A DNA stretch of 64,000 nucleotides from Marilutibacter spongiae (GTDB lineage Bacteria; Pseudomonadota; Gammaproteobacteria; Xanthomonadales; Xanthomonadaceae), in NCBI RefSeq assembly GCF_014145325.1, contig NZ_JACHTF010000003.1:1-64000 (forward strand), given 5' to 3'. The translations under genes and the position numbers were made by a program. Shown here piece after piece: positions 18,683-27,643 of this stretch (position 1 is the first letter of the stretch; each line of letters starts with the position of its first letter). The notes under the pieces were generated by a model. The model made no database searches. It saw only the letters and a list, made by a program, of their open reading frames with translations, and was not told where the DNA came from.

Positions 18683-19351
18683 CTAGCCCGCGTCGGGTGC
18701 CCGGAAGGTCACGTTGCCCTCCGCATCGAGGACTTCGATGCGCGCGTCGCCCTCGCGATCGACGCTCAGGCGAATGCGCTCGCGACCTTCGGGGTCGGCC
18801 AGCAGGATCTCGGCATCCTCGTCCTGGTTCAGGATCGCGATCCGGCGTTGGACGACCTTGCTGGCCCCGATCACGTCGAGATCGGCAGGGGGGCGGGAGT
18901 TGATCTGGAGGCCCGCGGTCGCGCTGCTGCCGTCGGCGGCGACCCGCGTGACCAGGCCCACGGCGTCGTAGTTCGGATAGTCGAACGCGAGCGCGGATAT
19001 CTTGCCCATGCTTGCATCGGTAATGGCCAGGCCACCCAGTTCGCTGCCCTTGGCGTCGTAGAACACCATCCCGGCGGGCTGCACCGCCCGCGGGTACTCC
19101 TTTCCGCCGAGTCGCGGCAACGGGAAGCGTTCGGCATTGGAAATCACCAGGCGCGTGACACCCGACGGGTCGACGATGTTGATGCGCTCGACGTTCAGTT
19201 CTCCGTCCTCGTCCAGGGACAAGGGCGACCGTGCGCCGGTGGTGACGATGACTGCCAGCGCGACCGTCACCAGCGCGGCGTAGACCTTGAGACCTCGAAC
19301 ATCGCGGTCAAGGCGGGTCAATCGGGAGTCGCGCGAGTCGTGTTCGGTCAT
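18683..19351 (-). CDS. Membrane-anchored periplasmic protein of unknown function
   Basis: A 222-residue protein with a charged N-terminus, one membrane helix at about residues 22-40 (LKVYAALVTVALAVIVTTG) and a soluble domain. The domain looks repetitive and beta-rich: LVISNAERF, MVFYDAKGSELGGLAI, ALAFDYPNYDAVGLV, RIAILNQDEDAEILLADPEGRERIRLSVD. I do not recognise a named domain. The segments recall short strands built around 'D..G..R..L'. No signal peptidase site is clear, so it probably stays anchored with the domain outside. It converges with the M13 gene across the repeats. Confidence 0.75.
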   Translation of the reverse strand: MTEHDSRDSRLTRLDRDVRGLKVYAALVTVALAVIVTTGARSPLSLDEDGELNVERINIVDPSGVTRLVISNAERFPLPRLGGKEYPRAVQPAGMVFYDAKGSELGGLAITDASMGKISALAFDYPNYDAVGLVTRVAADGSSATAGLQINSRPPADLDVIGASKVVQRRIAILNQDEDAEILLADPEGRERIRLSVDREGDARIEVLDAEGNVTFRAPDAG

Positions 19352-19570
19352 GGGCTTGCCTCTCGAGATGGACCTTCATCCTAGTGGCCGCGAGCGAGGA
19401 TGGATCGTGCCGTTGGTGTTGGACGTGGCCCCCGTCTTCGCCGTTCGCTTCGTTCGCGGGTCGAGCGGATTGAACGGGTCGCCCGGGTTCACCGGCTGGA
19501 CGATCGCACGCGTCCAAGGACCTGCGCGCCGACCCGGGCGGGGCGGATCGAGCCGGGTCTCGCCGGGCGA

Positions 19571-20506
19571 TCAGAGGGGCGAGGGCGGTGCGTCGCCGCT
19601 GCCGGGGGCGTGCAGCAGTTCGGCCGGCAGTTGCGCGAATTCGTGCGCGAGCTTGCGCAGGAAGGCGTCCATCGCCGAGCTCTTGCGCCACACCATCGCG
19701 ATCCGGCGGTGCGGAGGCTGGCCGTCGAAGCTGAGCAGGTGGATGCCCGGCGAGGGCGGGATCGGCGGCTGCACCGCGAGCATCGGCAGCAGCGTGATGC
19801 CCACGCCCGACGCGACCATCTGCCGCAGCGTCTCCAGGCTGGTGGCGCGGAAGCCATCGCGTTCGTCGGCGCCGGACATGCGGCAGACGTCGAGCGCCTG
19901 GTCGCGCAGGCAGTGGCCTTCCTCGAGCAGCAACAGGTGCTGGTCGTCGAGGTCGTCCAGGCGCAGGTGGTCGCGCGCGGCCATCGGGTGCTGGCGCGGC
20001 ACGGCCAGCATGAAGGGCTCTTCGAAGAGGGGTTCGACGTGCAACTGCTCGTCGTGGATCGGCAGGGCGAGCAGGCCGGCGTCGAGGCGGCCGTCGCGCA
20101 GGCGCGCGAGGATCTGGTCGGTCTTCTCCTCGACCAGCAACAGTTCCAGGCGGGGAAACCGCTCGCGCAGCCCGGGCACCACGTGCGGCAGCAGGTACGG
20201 CCCCAGCGTGGGGAACATGCCCAGGCGCACCGTGCCGGCCTCGGGGTCCTGGCTGCGCCGGGCGATCTCGGCCATCTGGTCGACCTCGGCGATCACGCGG
20301 CGCGCGCGCTCGGCGATGTCATGGCCGACCGGCGTGAGCATCACCCGTCGCGGCGCCCGTTCGACCAGGGCCACGCCGAGTTCGTCCTCGAGCTTGCGGA
20401 TCTGCGTCGACAGCGTCGGCTGGCTGACGAAGCTGGCCTCGGCGGCGCGGCCGAAGTGCTTGTGCTCGGCGAGGGCCACCAGGTACTTGAGGTCGCGCAG
20501 GTTCAT
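19571..20506 (-). CDS. oxyR: LysR-family peroxide sensor OxyR
   Basis: A 311-residue regulator with an N-terminal winged helix (MNLRDLKYLVALAEHKHFGRAA..SFVSQPTLSTQIRKLEDELG) and a LysR effector domain. The redox cysteines fall at C199 (GHCLRD) and C208, the same numbers as in E. coli OxyR, which form a disulfide on peroxide exposure and switch on antioxidant genes. A longer frame to 20575 is less likely. It follows ahpC and ahpF on the same strand, the order known from Xanthomonas. Confidence 0.96.
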   Translation of the reverse strand: MNLRDLKYLVALAEHKHFGRAAEASFVSQPTLSTQIRKLEDELGVALVERAPRRVMLTPVGHDIAERARRVIAEVDQMAEIARRSQDPEAGTVRLGMFPTLGPYLLPHVVPGLRERFPRLELLLVEEKTDQILARLRDGRLDAGLLALPIHDEQLHVEPLFEEPFMLAVPRQHPMAARDHLRLDDLDDQHLLLLEEGHCLRDQALDVCRMSGADERDGFRATSLETLRQMVASGVGITLLPMLAVQPPIPPSPGIHLLSFDGQPPHRRIAMVWRKSSAMDAFLRKLAHEFAQLPAELLHAPGSGDAPPSPL

Positions 20507-20687
20507 GCCGGCGTCCCGCCGGCGCTCGCGTGCCGGTCGCGGGGCGCCCGGGGGGCGTGCGGGGAGGGCAAACAAGGAACCGGCGTGCCTGCGTGCATGT
20601 CTCTATATACCCCGTTGGACGGGATGGCGGGTGGCCGGCGCGGCCAGGCACGCGTCCCCGCCGTACCCGGCGGGGACGCGAACGGAC

Positions 20688-22286
20688 TCACGCGGCGACG
20701 GCTTCGTCTTCATCCTCGGCCTCGGCCGGTGCCGATGTCCGGATCAGGTGGTCGAAGGCGCCGAGCGCGGCGGTCGAGCCGGCGCCCATCGCGATTACGA
20801 TCTGCTTGTACGGCACCGTGGTGGCGTCGCCCGCGGCGAACACGCCGGGGACCGAGGTCTGGCCCCGCTCGTCGATGATGATCTCGCCGCGCGGGGACAG
20901 CGCGACCGTGCCCTTGAGCCATTCGGTGTTGGGCAGCAGGCCGATCTGCACGAAGACACCCTCCAGGTCGAGACGGTGCGACTCGCCGGAGACGCGGTCC
21001 TTGAAGTGCAGGCCATTGACCTTCCTGCCGTCGCCGAAGACCTCGGTCGTCTGCGCGTTGACCTTGATGTCGACGTTCGGGAGGCTTCGCAGCTTGCGCT
21101 GCAGGACTTCGTCCGCGCGCAACTGGCCGTCGAACTCGATCAGGGTGACGTGGGCGACGATGCCGGCCAGGTCGATCGCGGCCTCGACGCCGGAATTGCC
21201 GCCACCGACGACGGCCACGCGCTTGCCCTTGAACAGCGGACCATCGCAGTGCGGGCAGTAGGCCACGCCCTTGTTGCGGTACTCGTCCTCGCCGGGCACG
21301 CCCATCTGGCGCCAGCGGGCGCCGGTGGAAAGCACGACGGCGCGCGAGCGCAGCGATGCCCCGTTCTCGAGTTGCACTTCGACCAGGCCGCCCTCGCGCG
21401 CGGCCGGCACCAGCGCCTTCGCGCGCTGCAGGTTCATCACGTCGACGTCGTACTCCTTGACGTGCTGTTCGAGCGCTGTCGCCAGTTTCGGACCCTCCGT
21501 GTAGGGGACGGAGATGAAATTCTCGATCGCCATGGTGTCGAGCACCTGGCCGCCGAAGCGCTCGGCCACCACGCCGGTACGGATGCCCTTGCGGGCCGCG
21601 TATACCGCGGCGGCGGCGCCGGCCGGGCCGCCGCCGACGACCAGCACGTCGAACGCGTCGCGGGCCTGGATCTGCTCGGCGGCGCGGTCGGCCGCGCCGG
21701 TGTCCAGGCGGGCGAGGATCTGTTCAACGCTCATGCGGCCGGTGTCGAAGACCTCGCCGTCGAGCAGCACGGTCGGCACGGACATCACCTGGCGCGCCTC
21801 GACTTCCTCCTGGAACAGGGCGCCGTCGATCGACACGTGGCGGATGTTCGGGTTGAGCACGCTCATCAGGTTCAGTGCCTGCACGGTATCCGGGCAGTTC
21901 TGGCAGGACAGCGAGAAGTAGGTCTCGAAGCGGTATTCGCCTTCCAGGCCGCGGATCTGTTCGATGACGTCCGCGCCGAGCTTCGGCGGATGGCCGCCCA
22001 CCTGCAGCAGGGCCAGCACGAGGGAGGTGAACTCGTGTCCCATCGGCAGGCCGGCGAAGCGCACTTCGACGTCGGTGCCGGTGCGGCGGATCGCGAAAGA
22101 GGGCCGGCGCGCGTCGTCGCCGTCGCCCGAATACGCGACCTTGTCCGACAGTGCGGCGATGTCGAGCAGCAGGGCCTCGAGTTCCTTCGACTTGTCGCCG
22201 TCGTCCAGCGACGCGACCAGCTCGATCGGCTGCTGGACCTTTTCGAGATAGGCCTTCAACTGGGTCTTGAGGTCGGCGTCGAGCAT
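20688..22286 (-). CDS. ahpF: Alkyl hydroperoxide reductase subunit F
   Basis: A 532-residue flavoprotein disulfide reductase that passes electrons from NADH to AhpC. The N-terminal tandem thioredoxin-fold domain carries a CxxC at C128/C131 (SCQNC). The thioredoxin reductase-like part has the FAD site [18 protein letters not shown] and the redox pair CPHC near residue 344. The NAD site is [19 protein letters not shown], and there is a closing [15 protein letters not shown]. The ATG at 22286 gives [14 protein letters not shown], the standard AhpF start. It lies 246 bp after ahpC, with hairpins between them. Confidence 0.97.
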   Translation of the reverse strand: MLDADLKTQLKAYLEKVQQPIELVASLDDGDKSKELEALLLDIAALSDKVAYSGDGDDARRPSFAIRRTGTDVEVRFAGLPMGHEFTSLVLALLQVGGHPPKLGADVIEQIRGLEGEYRFETYFSLSCQNCPDTVQALNLMSVLNPNIRHVSIDGALFQEEVEARQVMSVPTVLLDGEVFDTGRMSVEQILARLDTGAADRAAEQIQARDAFDVLVVGGGPAGAAAAVYAARKGIRTGVVAERFGGQVLDTMAIENFISVPYTEGPKLATALEQHVKEYDVDVMNLQRAKALVPAAREGGLVEVQLENGASLRSRAVVLSTGARWRQMGVPGEDEYRNKGVAYCPHCDGPLFKGKRVAVVGGGNSGVEAAIDLAGIVAHVTLIEFDGQLRADEVLQRKLRSLPNVDIKVNAQTTEVFGDGRKVNGLHFKDRVSGESHRLDLEGVFVQIGLLPNTEWLKGTVALSPRGEIIIDERGQTSVPGVFAAGDATTVPYKQIVIAMGAGSTAALGAFDHLIRTSAPAEAEDEDEAVAA

Positions 22287-22396
22287 GGGCGGGACTCCTG
22301 GCAAAGGGGGAAGGGGAGGGAGGGGAAAGGGACCGCGGGCTGCCGGTGCAGGAGAGAGCGTCGCAGCGGCGTCCACGGCCCGGCAATCGGGGGGAG

Positions 22397-22418
22397 GACC
22401 CGGCGCTGGGGCCGGGTC
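22397..22418 (-). terminator. Hairpin between ahpC and ahpF
   Basis: An 8-bp perfect stem, GACCCGGC / GCCGGGTC, with a 6-nt loop, in the 246-bp gap. It may partly stop transcription after ahpC, which would give more AhpC than AhpF. Confidence 0.5.
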
Positions 22419-22480
22419 GCTCCGCGCGGCACTTCGGGTTGCCGCGTCGCCTGGCCTCGCGGCGCGAGGGGCGATGGGGT

Positions 22481-22499
22481 GGGCGGCGCGCGGCCGCCC
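22481..22499 (-). terminator. Short GC hairpin just after ahpC
   Basis: A 7-bp stem, GGGCGGC / GCCGCCC, with a 5-nt loop, 33 nt past the ahpC stop. It may stabilise the ahpC mRNA 3' end or attenuate. No T-tract. Confidence 0.4.
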
Positions 22500-22532
22500 G
22501 GTACTACGGGTACTGCGGGTGGTGCGTGGGAA

Positions 22533-23096
22533 TCAGATCTTGCCGACCAGGTCCAGCGACGGCGCGATGGTCTTCTCGCCTTCCTTCCACTTGGCCGGGC
22601 AGACCTCGTTGGGATGCTCGGCGACGAACTTGGCGGCCTTCAGCTTGCGCAGGGTCTCGGAGACGTCGCGGGCGATGGCGTTGTCGTGCACTTCCATCGT
22701 CTTGATGACGCCTTCGGGATTGATCACGAAGGTGCCGCGCAGGGCCAGGCCGTCTTCCTCGATGTGGACGCCGAAGGCGCGGGTCAGCTGGTGGGTCGGG
22801 TCGCCGACCAGCGGGAACTGGGCCTTGCCGACGGCGGGAGAGGTCTCGTGCCACACCTTGTGCGAGAAGTGGGTGTCGGTGGTGACGATGTAGACCTCGG
22901 CACCGGCCTTCTGGAATTCGGCGTAATGGTCGGCGGCGTCCTCGACCTCGGTCGGGCAGTTGAAGGTGAACGCGGCCGGCATGAAGATCAGCACCGACCA
23001 CTTGCCCTTCAGGCTGGCCTCGGTGACTTCGATGAACTCGCCGGTCTGGAAGGCGGTGGCCTTGAACGGCTGGACTTGGGTGTTGATGAGCGACAT
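22533..23096 (-). CDS. ahpC: Alkyl hydroperoxide reductase subunit C (typical 2-Cys peroxiredoxin)
   Basis: A 187-residue cytoplasmic peroxidase. The peroxidatic cysteine is C47 in FNCPTE and the resolving cysteine is C166 in the NEVCPAKW motif. The length is that of E. coli AhpC. It reduces H2O2 and organic peroxides and is recycled by AhpF. The upstream 70 bp is unusually AT-rich for this genome and carries an OxyR-like dyad, so it is probably induced by peroxide. Confidence 0.98.
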   Translation of the reverse strand: MSLINTQVQPFKATAFQTGEFIEVTEASLKGKWSVLIFMPAAFTFNCPTEVEDAADHYAEFQKAGAEVYIVTTDTHFSHKVWHETSPAVGKAQFPLVGDPTHQLTRAFGVHIEEDGLALRGTFVINPEGVIKTMEVHDNAIARDVSETLRKLKAAKFVAEHPNEVCPAKWKEGEKTIAPSLDLVGKI

Positions 23097-23219
23097 TCAG
23101 TCTGTCCTTCTGGTCTGGGGGTGGAGAGAAACATGGCGGCTGCCATGGAATCGAACGCTGGGGCGGGCCACGGGGTGCTGCGCCGCGATAGCGAAAGGAT
23201 AGGGATGGCGGCCATATTA

Positions 23220-23268
23220 ATCAATTTGATTGATCATATCACTTCAATAGATTTTATCTATCAAAGTG
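23220..23268 (-). promoter_or_regulatory. Probable OxyR binding region upstream of ahpC
   Basis: In a strongly AT-rich patch, ATAGATTTTATCTAT at 23247-23261 fits the E. coli OxyR half-operator ATAG-N-T-N3-A-N-CTAT at all fixed positions. Outer arms CACTT (23240-23244) and AAGTG (23264-23268) extend the dyad. A second dyad, ATCAAT-TTG-ATTGAT, is at 23220-23234. The spacing between dyad centres (27 bp) differs from the classic 22 bp. Confidence 0.6.
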
Positions 23269-23444
23269 AAAGCCAATTCCTGTCGGGGACGCCATTGCCC
23301 CTCTCCGCCCGTTAAGCTTCTCGGCATGGCAGGGTGGCGGCAGGACGAGGTCCTCCCCCGGGAGAGCCCCATCACCCTTCGCACGTACGGACGATGCCGC
23401 GGCGCCGGGATGCCGCGCGGCCGTCCGCGAGGACCCCTTCAACG

Positions 23445-24281
23445 ATGCCCCGACTCGACGCCCTGCTGCGCGAAGCGCGCGCCGACACCGGACCCGGCGA
23501 CGCCGAGGCGCTTGCCGCCCATGTACTCGACCGGCCGGTGTCCTGGCTGTACGCGCACGGCGACGAGGAACTGGAACCCGCCATCCGGGCGCGCTTCGAG
23601 CGCCTGCTGGCGCGACGCCGGGCCGGCGAACCCGTCGCGTACCTCACCGGGCAACGCGGATTCTGGCGCTTCGACGTGCGGGTCACGCCCGACACGCTGA
23701 TCCCGCGGCCGGAGACCGAGCTGCTGGTGGAGCTGGCACTCAACCAACTGCCCTACGATGCCCGGACCGACATGCTCGACCTGGGCACCGGCAGCGGCGT
23801 CATCGCCCTGGCCGTCGCGATCGAGCGACCGCGCGCGCGCGTCGATGCCGTGGACGCCAGTGCAGCCGCCCTGGCCGTGGCGCAGTCCAACGCGCAGGCC
23901 CTGGACGTGGGCCGGATCGCCTTCCACGAGGGCGACTGGTTCGCCCCGGTGGCGGGACGCCTGTTCGACGTGGTCGCCAGCAACCCGCCCTACATCGCCG
24001 ACCGCGACCCGCACCTGGCCCAGGGCGACCTGCGCCACGAACCGGTCTCGGCGCTGGCCTCGGGCCCGGATGGGCTGGCGGCGATCCGCGTCATCGCCGC
24101 CGACGCCCCCGGGCACCTCAAGCCCGGCGGCTGGCTGCTCGTCGAGCATGGTTGGGACCAGGGGGCGGCCGTGCGCGGGCTGTTCGAAGCGGCCGGCCTG
24201 GTCGAGGTGTTCACCGAGCGCGACCTCGAGCATCGCGACCGCGTCACCCTGGGGCGGAATCCCGGTCCCGACCCCGACTGA
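23445..24281 (+). CDS. prmC: Release factor glutamine methyltransferase
   Basis: Methylates the glutamine of the GGQ motif in release factors RF1 and RF2 using SAM. The 278-residue protein has the N-terminal helical domain with IPRPETELLVE, the SAM-binding LDLGTGSGVIALA (GTGSG at 114-118) and the catalytic NPPY at 180-183. The ATG at 23445 is the start that gives the usual N-terminus; the frame continues upstream to 23334. It is divergent from ahpC. Confidence 0.94.
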   Translation: MPRLDALLREARADTGPGDAEALAAHVLDRPVSWLYAHGDEELEPAIRARFERLLARRRAGEPVAYLTGQRGFWRFDVRVTPDTLIPRPETELLVELALNQLPYDARTDMLDLGTGSGVIALAVAIERPRARVDAVDASAAALAVAQSNAQALDVGRIAFHEGDWFAPVAGRLFDVVASNPPYIADRDPHLAQGDLRHEPVSALASGPDGLAAIRVIAADAPGHLKPGGWLLVEHGWDQGAAVRGLFEAAGLVEVFTERDLEHRDRVTLGRNPGPDPD

Positions 24282-24363
24282 CCGCCCCTGCGTACATGTG
24301 CCCGCCCGGTCCAAGCCGGTACACTGCGCCCCTGTTCCACGAAGCCGCCTGGCGAGACCCTGC

Positions 24364-25305
24364 ATGCGCAAGCTCTACCCCGAGATCGAACCGTTCAACA
24401 CCGGCAAGATCGAAGTCGACGATCGCCATACCCTGTACTTCGAGGAGTGCGGCAACCCCGACGGCAAGCCGGTGGTGATCCTCCACGGGGGCCCGGGCGG
24501 CGGTTGCAGCGCCAAGATGCGCCGCTTCCACGATCCGGCGAAGTACCGCATCGTGCTGTTCGACCAGCGGGGCTCGGGGCGCTCCACCCCGCATGCCGAC
24601 CTGGTCGACAACACCACCTGGCACCTGGTCGAGGACATCGAGAAGCTGCGTACGCGGCTCGACATCGACCGCTGGCAGGTCTTCGGCGGCTCCTGGGGCT
24701 CGACCCTCGCGCTCGCCTACGCCGAAAGCCACCCCAAGCGCGTCACCGAGCTGGTGCTGCGCGGCATCTTCATGCTGCGCCGCTGGGAGCTGGAATGGTT
24801 CTACCAGGAGGGCGCCTCGCGCCTGTTCCCCGAGGCCTGGTCCAAGTACGTCGCCGCGATCCCGGAAGTCGAGCGCCACGACCTGATCAGCGCGTTCCAC
24901 CGCCGCCTGACCTCCGAGGACGAGTCCACGCGCCTGGCCGCGGCACGTGCCTGGAGCGTGTGGGAAGGCGCGACGAGCTTCCTGCACGTGGACGAGGACT
25001 TCGCCAAGAGCCACGAGGACGCGCAGTTCGCGCTCGCCTTCGCGCGGATCGAGAACCACTACTTCATCCACAGCGGCTTCTTCGAGGTCGACGACCAGCT
25101 GCTTCGCGACGCAGGCCGGCTCGCCGACATCCCCGGCGTGATCGTGCACGGCCGCTACGACGTGGTCTGCCCGCCGCAGAACGCCTGGGACCTGCACAAG
25201 GCCTGGCCCAAGGCGAAGCTCGCGATCACGCCGACCTCGGGCCACTCGGCCTTCGAGGAGGAGAACATCGACGCGCTCATCGAAGCCACCGACGGCTTCG
25301 CCTGA
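24364..25305 (+). CDS. pip: Proline iminopeptidase (prolyl aminopeptidase, S33)
   Basis: Removes N-terminal proline from peptides in the cytoplasm. It is 313 residues, the standard S33 length. The oxyanion block HGGPGGG is at 41-47, the nucleophile S110 is in GGSWGS, the acid D266 in GRYDVVCP, and H294 in SGHSAFE. A possible -10 box TACACT lies at 24320-24325 upstream of the ATG. It converges with the Nudix gene. Confidence 0.96.
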   Translation: MRKLYPEIEPFNTGKIEVDDRHTLYFEECGNPDGKPVVILHGGPGGGCSAKMRRFHDPAKYRIVLFDQRGSGRSTPHADLVDNTTWHLVEDIEKLRTRLDIDRWQVFGGSWGSTLALAYAESHPKRVTELVLRGIFMLRRWELEWFYQEGASRLFPEAWSKYVAAIPEVERHDLISAFHRRLTSEDESTRLAAARAWSVWEGATSFLHVDEDFAKSHEDAQFALAFARIENHYFIHSGFFEVDDQLLRDAGRLADIPGVIVHGRYDVVCPPQNAWDLHKAWPKAKLAITPTSGHSAFEEENIDALIEATDGFA

Positions 25306-25365
25306 GCCGGGCGGCGCCCTGCGCGGGCGCATCCGCCCCGGTCGCGCGTAGCGCGGTCCCGGGGA

Positions 25366-25941
25366 TCAGGCGGGGCTGCCGTCCGGATTGCGGTCGATCA
25401 TCCACAGGCCGGCCCACAGCTTGAGGTCCAGCTCGTAGCCTTCGGCCTGGCGGGCCATCAGCCAGGCGGGCGCCTCGGCGCGTGGGATTTCATGGACGGT
25501 GATGTCCTCGTCGTCGACGCCCCCGCCCGCGCCGACCCGGGTGAGGTCCAGGGCGCGGACGAAGGCGATGCGTTCGTTGCTCATGCCCGACGAGGTCGGG
25601 CCCACCAGCAGGACGTCGACCCGCGCCGCCTCCCAGCCGGTTTCCTCGATGAGTTCGCGCCGCGCGGCCGAGGCCAGGGTGTCGTCGGCGTGGTCGTCGC
25701 CGACCAGGCCGGCCGGCATCTCGATCGTGCGGCTGCCCAGCGGCGCGCGGAACTGGTCGACGAACACGACCCGGTCGTCCGGGGTCACCGCGATGATGAT
25801 CACCGCCATGCCCTTGCCGTGGGTGCGTTCGGCGAATTCCCATTTGCCCCGCCGGTTCAGGCGCAGCCACTGGCCTTCGTACAGCGTTTCGGTCCCGGCC
25901 GATGCGTCGCCGCGGGTGTCGTGCATGTCGCTGGTGTCCAT
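25366..25941 (-). CDS. Nudix hydrolase (ADP-sugar/NDP-sugar pyrophosphatase type)
   Basis: A 191-residue protein with a Nudix box at about residues 98-120: AGLVGDDHAD, then RRELIEETGW. The catalytic REL.EE.G core is intact, while the first Glu of the box is Asp. The surrounding 'VDQFRAPLGSRTIEMPAGL' is typical of ADP-ribose or ADP-sugar pyrophosphatases (NudF/NudE-like). Substrate not certain. It stands between pip (convergent) and the exonuclease gene (same strand). Confidence 0.88.
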   Translation of the reverse strand: MDTSDMHDTRGDASAGTETLYEGQWLRLNRRGKWEFAERTHGKGMAVIIIAVTPDDRVVFVDQFRAPLGSRTIEMPAGLVGDDHADDTLASAARRELIEETGWEAARVDVLLVGPTSSGMSNERIAFVRALDLTRVGAGGGVDDEDITVHEIPRAEAPAWLMARQAEGYELDLKLWAGLWMIDRNPDGSPA

Positions 25942-26012
25942 GGAGCCTCCCCTGCAATGCGACCGATCCTAGCGCGGCCGCGTGGCAGGCGTGCGGATGC
26001 CGCCGGCGACCG

Positions 26013-26921
26013 TCACGCCGATCCGTACGCGAGCCCGGCGGCCTCGTGCAGGCGGCGTCGCGTCAACGGTCCGAAGCGAAGCGCGTCGCACAGGGCCTGC
26101 AGGGCCGCGGCATCGCCCCCGGTACGGGCGAAGTGCGGGCGCACGCCCTCCAGCGGTGCGTCCAGGGCGATGGTCGTGAGCTGCCGGCACAGCAGGGCCT
26201 GTTCGCGATGCTCGCGCAGCTTGCGCGCCGTGCTGGCCGCGCCGCGAAGGCGCAGGTACGGCACTTCGTCGACCCGTTCGAGCAGGGCGTCCAGGGTGTC
26301 GAAATGCGCCAGCAGCGCCGCCGCGGTCTTGGCGCCGATGCCGGGCACGCCGGGGATGTTGTCCACGCTGTCGCCGGTGAGCGCCAGGTAGTCGGCGATC
26401 TGGCGGGCCTCGACGCCGTGCCGTGCCGGCACGCCAGCCGCGCCCCAGCGCTGGTTGCGCGCATAGTCCCACTGCTCGTCGCCCTCGCCCAGGAGCTGCG
26501 AGAGGTCCTTGTCGGCGGATACGATCACCGCGCGGTAGCCGCGCGCGCGCGCGGCGTGGGCGGCGCTGCCGATCAGGTCGTCGGCCTCGTAGTGGCCATG
26601 CGAGAGCACGTCCAGGCCCAGCGCCACGCACAGCGCGCGGCAATGCGCGAACTGGCGCTTGAGCGCTTCGGGGGCGGGCTCGCGATTGGCCTTGTAGGCG
26701 GGGTAGAGGCGATTGCGGAAGCAGTCGTCGAGGGCTTCGTCGAACGCCACCGCGACATGGGTGGCGCGGGTGCGCTCCAGCAGCTCGGCCAGGAAACGCG
26801 CGAAACCCTGCACGGCGTTGGTGGGCCAGCCCTCGGCATCGCTGAACTCGTCCGGCATCGAGTGCCAGGCGCGGAACACGTACAGGCTGGCGTCGACCAG
26901 GTAGAGGGTGGGGGCGCTCAT
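26013..26921 (-). CDS. 5'-3' exonuclease / flap endonuclease-like protein (Xni/ExoIX type)
   Basis: A 302-residue stand-alone relative of the DNA polymerase I 5' nuclease domain. The N-terminal PIN-like part has LYLVDASLYVFRAWHSMP, VAVAFDE, YKANR and EADDLIG. The I3 region has VSADKDLSQLL. The helix-hairpin-helix part has LTGDSVDNIPGVPGIGAKTAAALL. Metal-binding acidic residues of all these blocks are present. At 302 residues it is close to Xni and lacks a polymerase domain. The start overlaps the nitroreductase stop (ATGA). Confidence 0.92.
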   Translation of the reverse strand: MSAPTLYLVDASLYVFRAWHSMPDEFSDAEGWPTNAVQGFARFLAELLERTRATHVAVAFDEALDDCFRNRLYPAYKANREPAPEALKRQFAHCRALCVALGLDVLSHGHYEADDLIGSAAHAARARGYRAVIVSADKDLSQLLGEGDEQWDYARNQRWGAAGVPARHGVEARQIADYLALTGDSVDNIPGVPGIGAKTAAALLAHFDTLDALLERVDEVPYLRLRGAASTARKLREHREQALLCRQLTTIALDAPLEGVRPHFARTGGDAAALQALCDALRFGPLTRRRLHEAAGLAYGSA

Positions 26922-27535
26922 GCCGGCTGCCAGTCGGTCAGCAGGGCCTCCGGGTCGGGACGGTCGCGTTCGGGCGCTTCGATCCTGGGCGTGCCCAGGT
27001 GGATGAAGCCGGCCACCGTCTCGTTGGCGTCCAGTCCGAGCCACTGGTGCACCGTGGGATCGTAGGCCGGCCAGCCGGTCAGCCAGGTGCCGCCGAAACC
27101 CGCGGCCTGGGCCGCCTGCAGCAGCGCGAAGCACACGCAGCCGGCGGTCAGGAGGCGCTCCTGGGCGGGAATCTTGTCGTCGGGCCCCAGGCGGGCGACC
27201 ACCGTGACCACCAGCGGTGCGTGCGAGAAGCGCTGCCGGTCCTTCTCGATGGCGGCCTCGCCGGCGCTCGGGTCGCGCGAGGCGGTCAGCCCGGCCAGGC
27301 GCTCGCCGAAGGCGTGGCGGGCATCGCCGCGCAGGGTGACGAAGCGCCAGGGCACCCGCTTGCCGTGGTCCGGGACCCGGCAGGCCGAACGCAGCAGGCG
27401 GGCGAGGGTGGCCGGGTCCGGACCCGGTTCGTCCAACTGGCGGGCCGGAACGGAGCGTCGGCGATCGAGCAGGGCCAGCTGGCCTTCCGTGAACAGGTGG
27501 GGAGTTTCAGGGGTATCAGGGCTGTTGAGCGACAT
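26918..27535 (-). CDS. YdjA-like nitroreductase family protein
   Basis: A 205-residue FMN-dependent NAD(P)H oxidoreductase of the minimal nitroreductase fold. Features: LLDRRRSVPARQLDEPGPD at the N-terminus, then LLRSACRVPDHGKRVPWRF (FMN site), a central GCVCFALLQAAQAAGFGGTWLTG and a closing GFIHLGTP. The physiological substrate of YdjA-like proteins is unsettled. It overlaps the exonuclease gene by 4 nt and is divergent from the DUF1631 gene. Confidence 0.9.
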   Translation of the reverse strand: MSLNSPDTPETPHLFTEGQLALLDRRRSVPARQLDEPGPDPATLARLLRSACRVPDHGKRVPWRFVTLRGDARHAFGERLAGLTASRDPSAGEAAIEKDRQRFSHAPLVVTVVARLGPDDKIPAQERLLTAGCVCFALLQAAQAAGFGGTWLTGWPAYDPTVHQWLGLDANETVAGFIHLGTPRIEAPERDRPDPEALLTDWQPA

Positions 27536-27575
27536 GGGTCACAGATTGTGATGGCCGTAAATATAAGTGACCCAT
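27534..27575. promoter_or_regulatory. 9-bp inverted repeat in divergent promoter region
   Basis: ATGGGTCAC (27534-27542) and GTGACCCAT (27567-27575) are perfect inverted repeats 24 bp apart, in an AT-richer gap between the nitroreductase and DUF1631 genes. The left arm covers the nitroreductase start codon. It is a candidate operator or hairpin of unknown function. Confidence 0.4.
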
Positions 27576-27643
27576 CTTGCCACTATGCTGCCCCGTACGC
27601 TCTAAACGACGTTGTGCGTCACTTCCGGGTCAGGGGGTCAGGT

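Noticed and set aside
19287-23315. 1342-residue plus-strand frame
   Set aside because: Spans the antisense of oxyR, ahpF and ahpC; three well supported genes lie on the other strand.
27539-27551. TCACA-N3-TGTGA as a CRP/Clp site
   Set aside because: The half-sites are in inverted order and too close compared with TGTGA-N6-TCACA.
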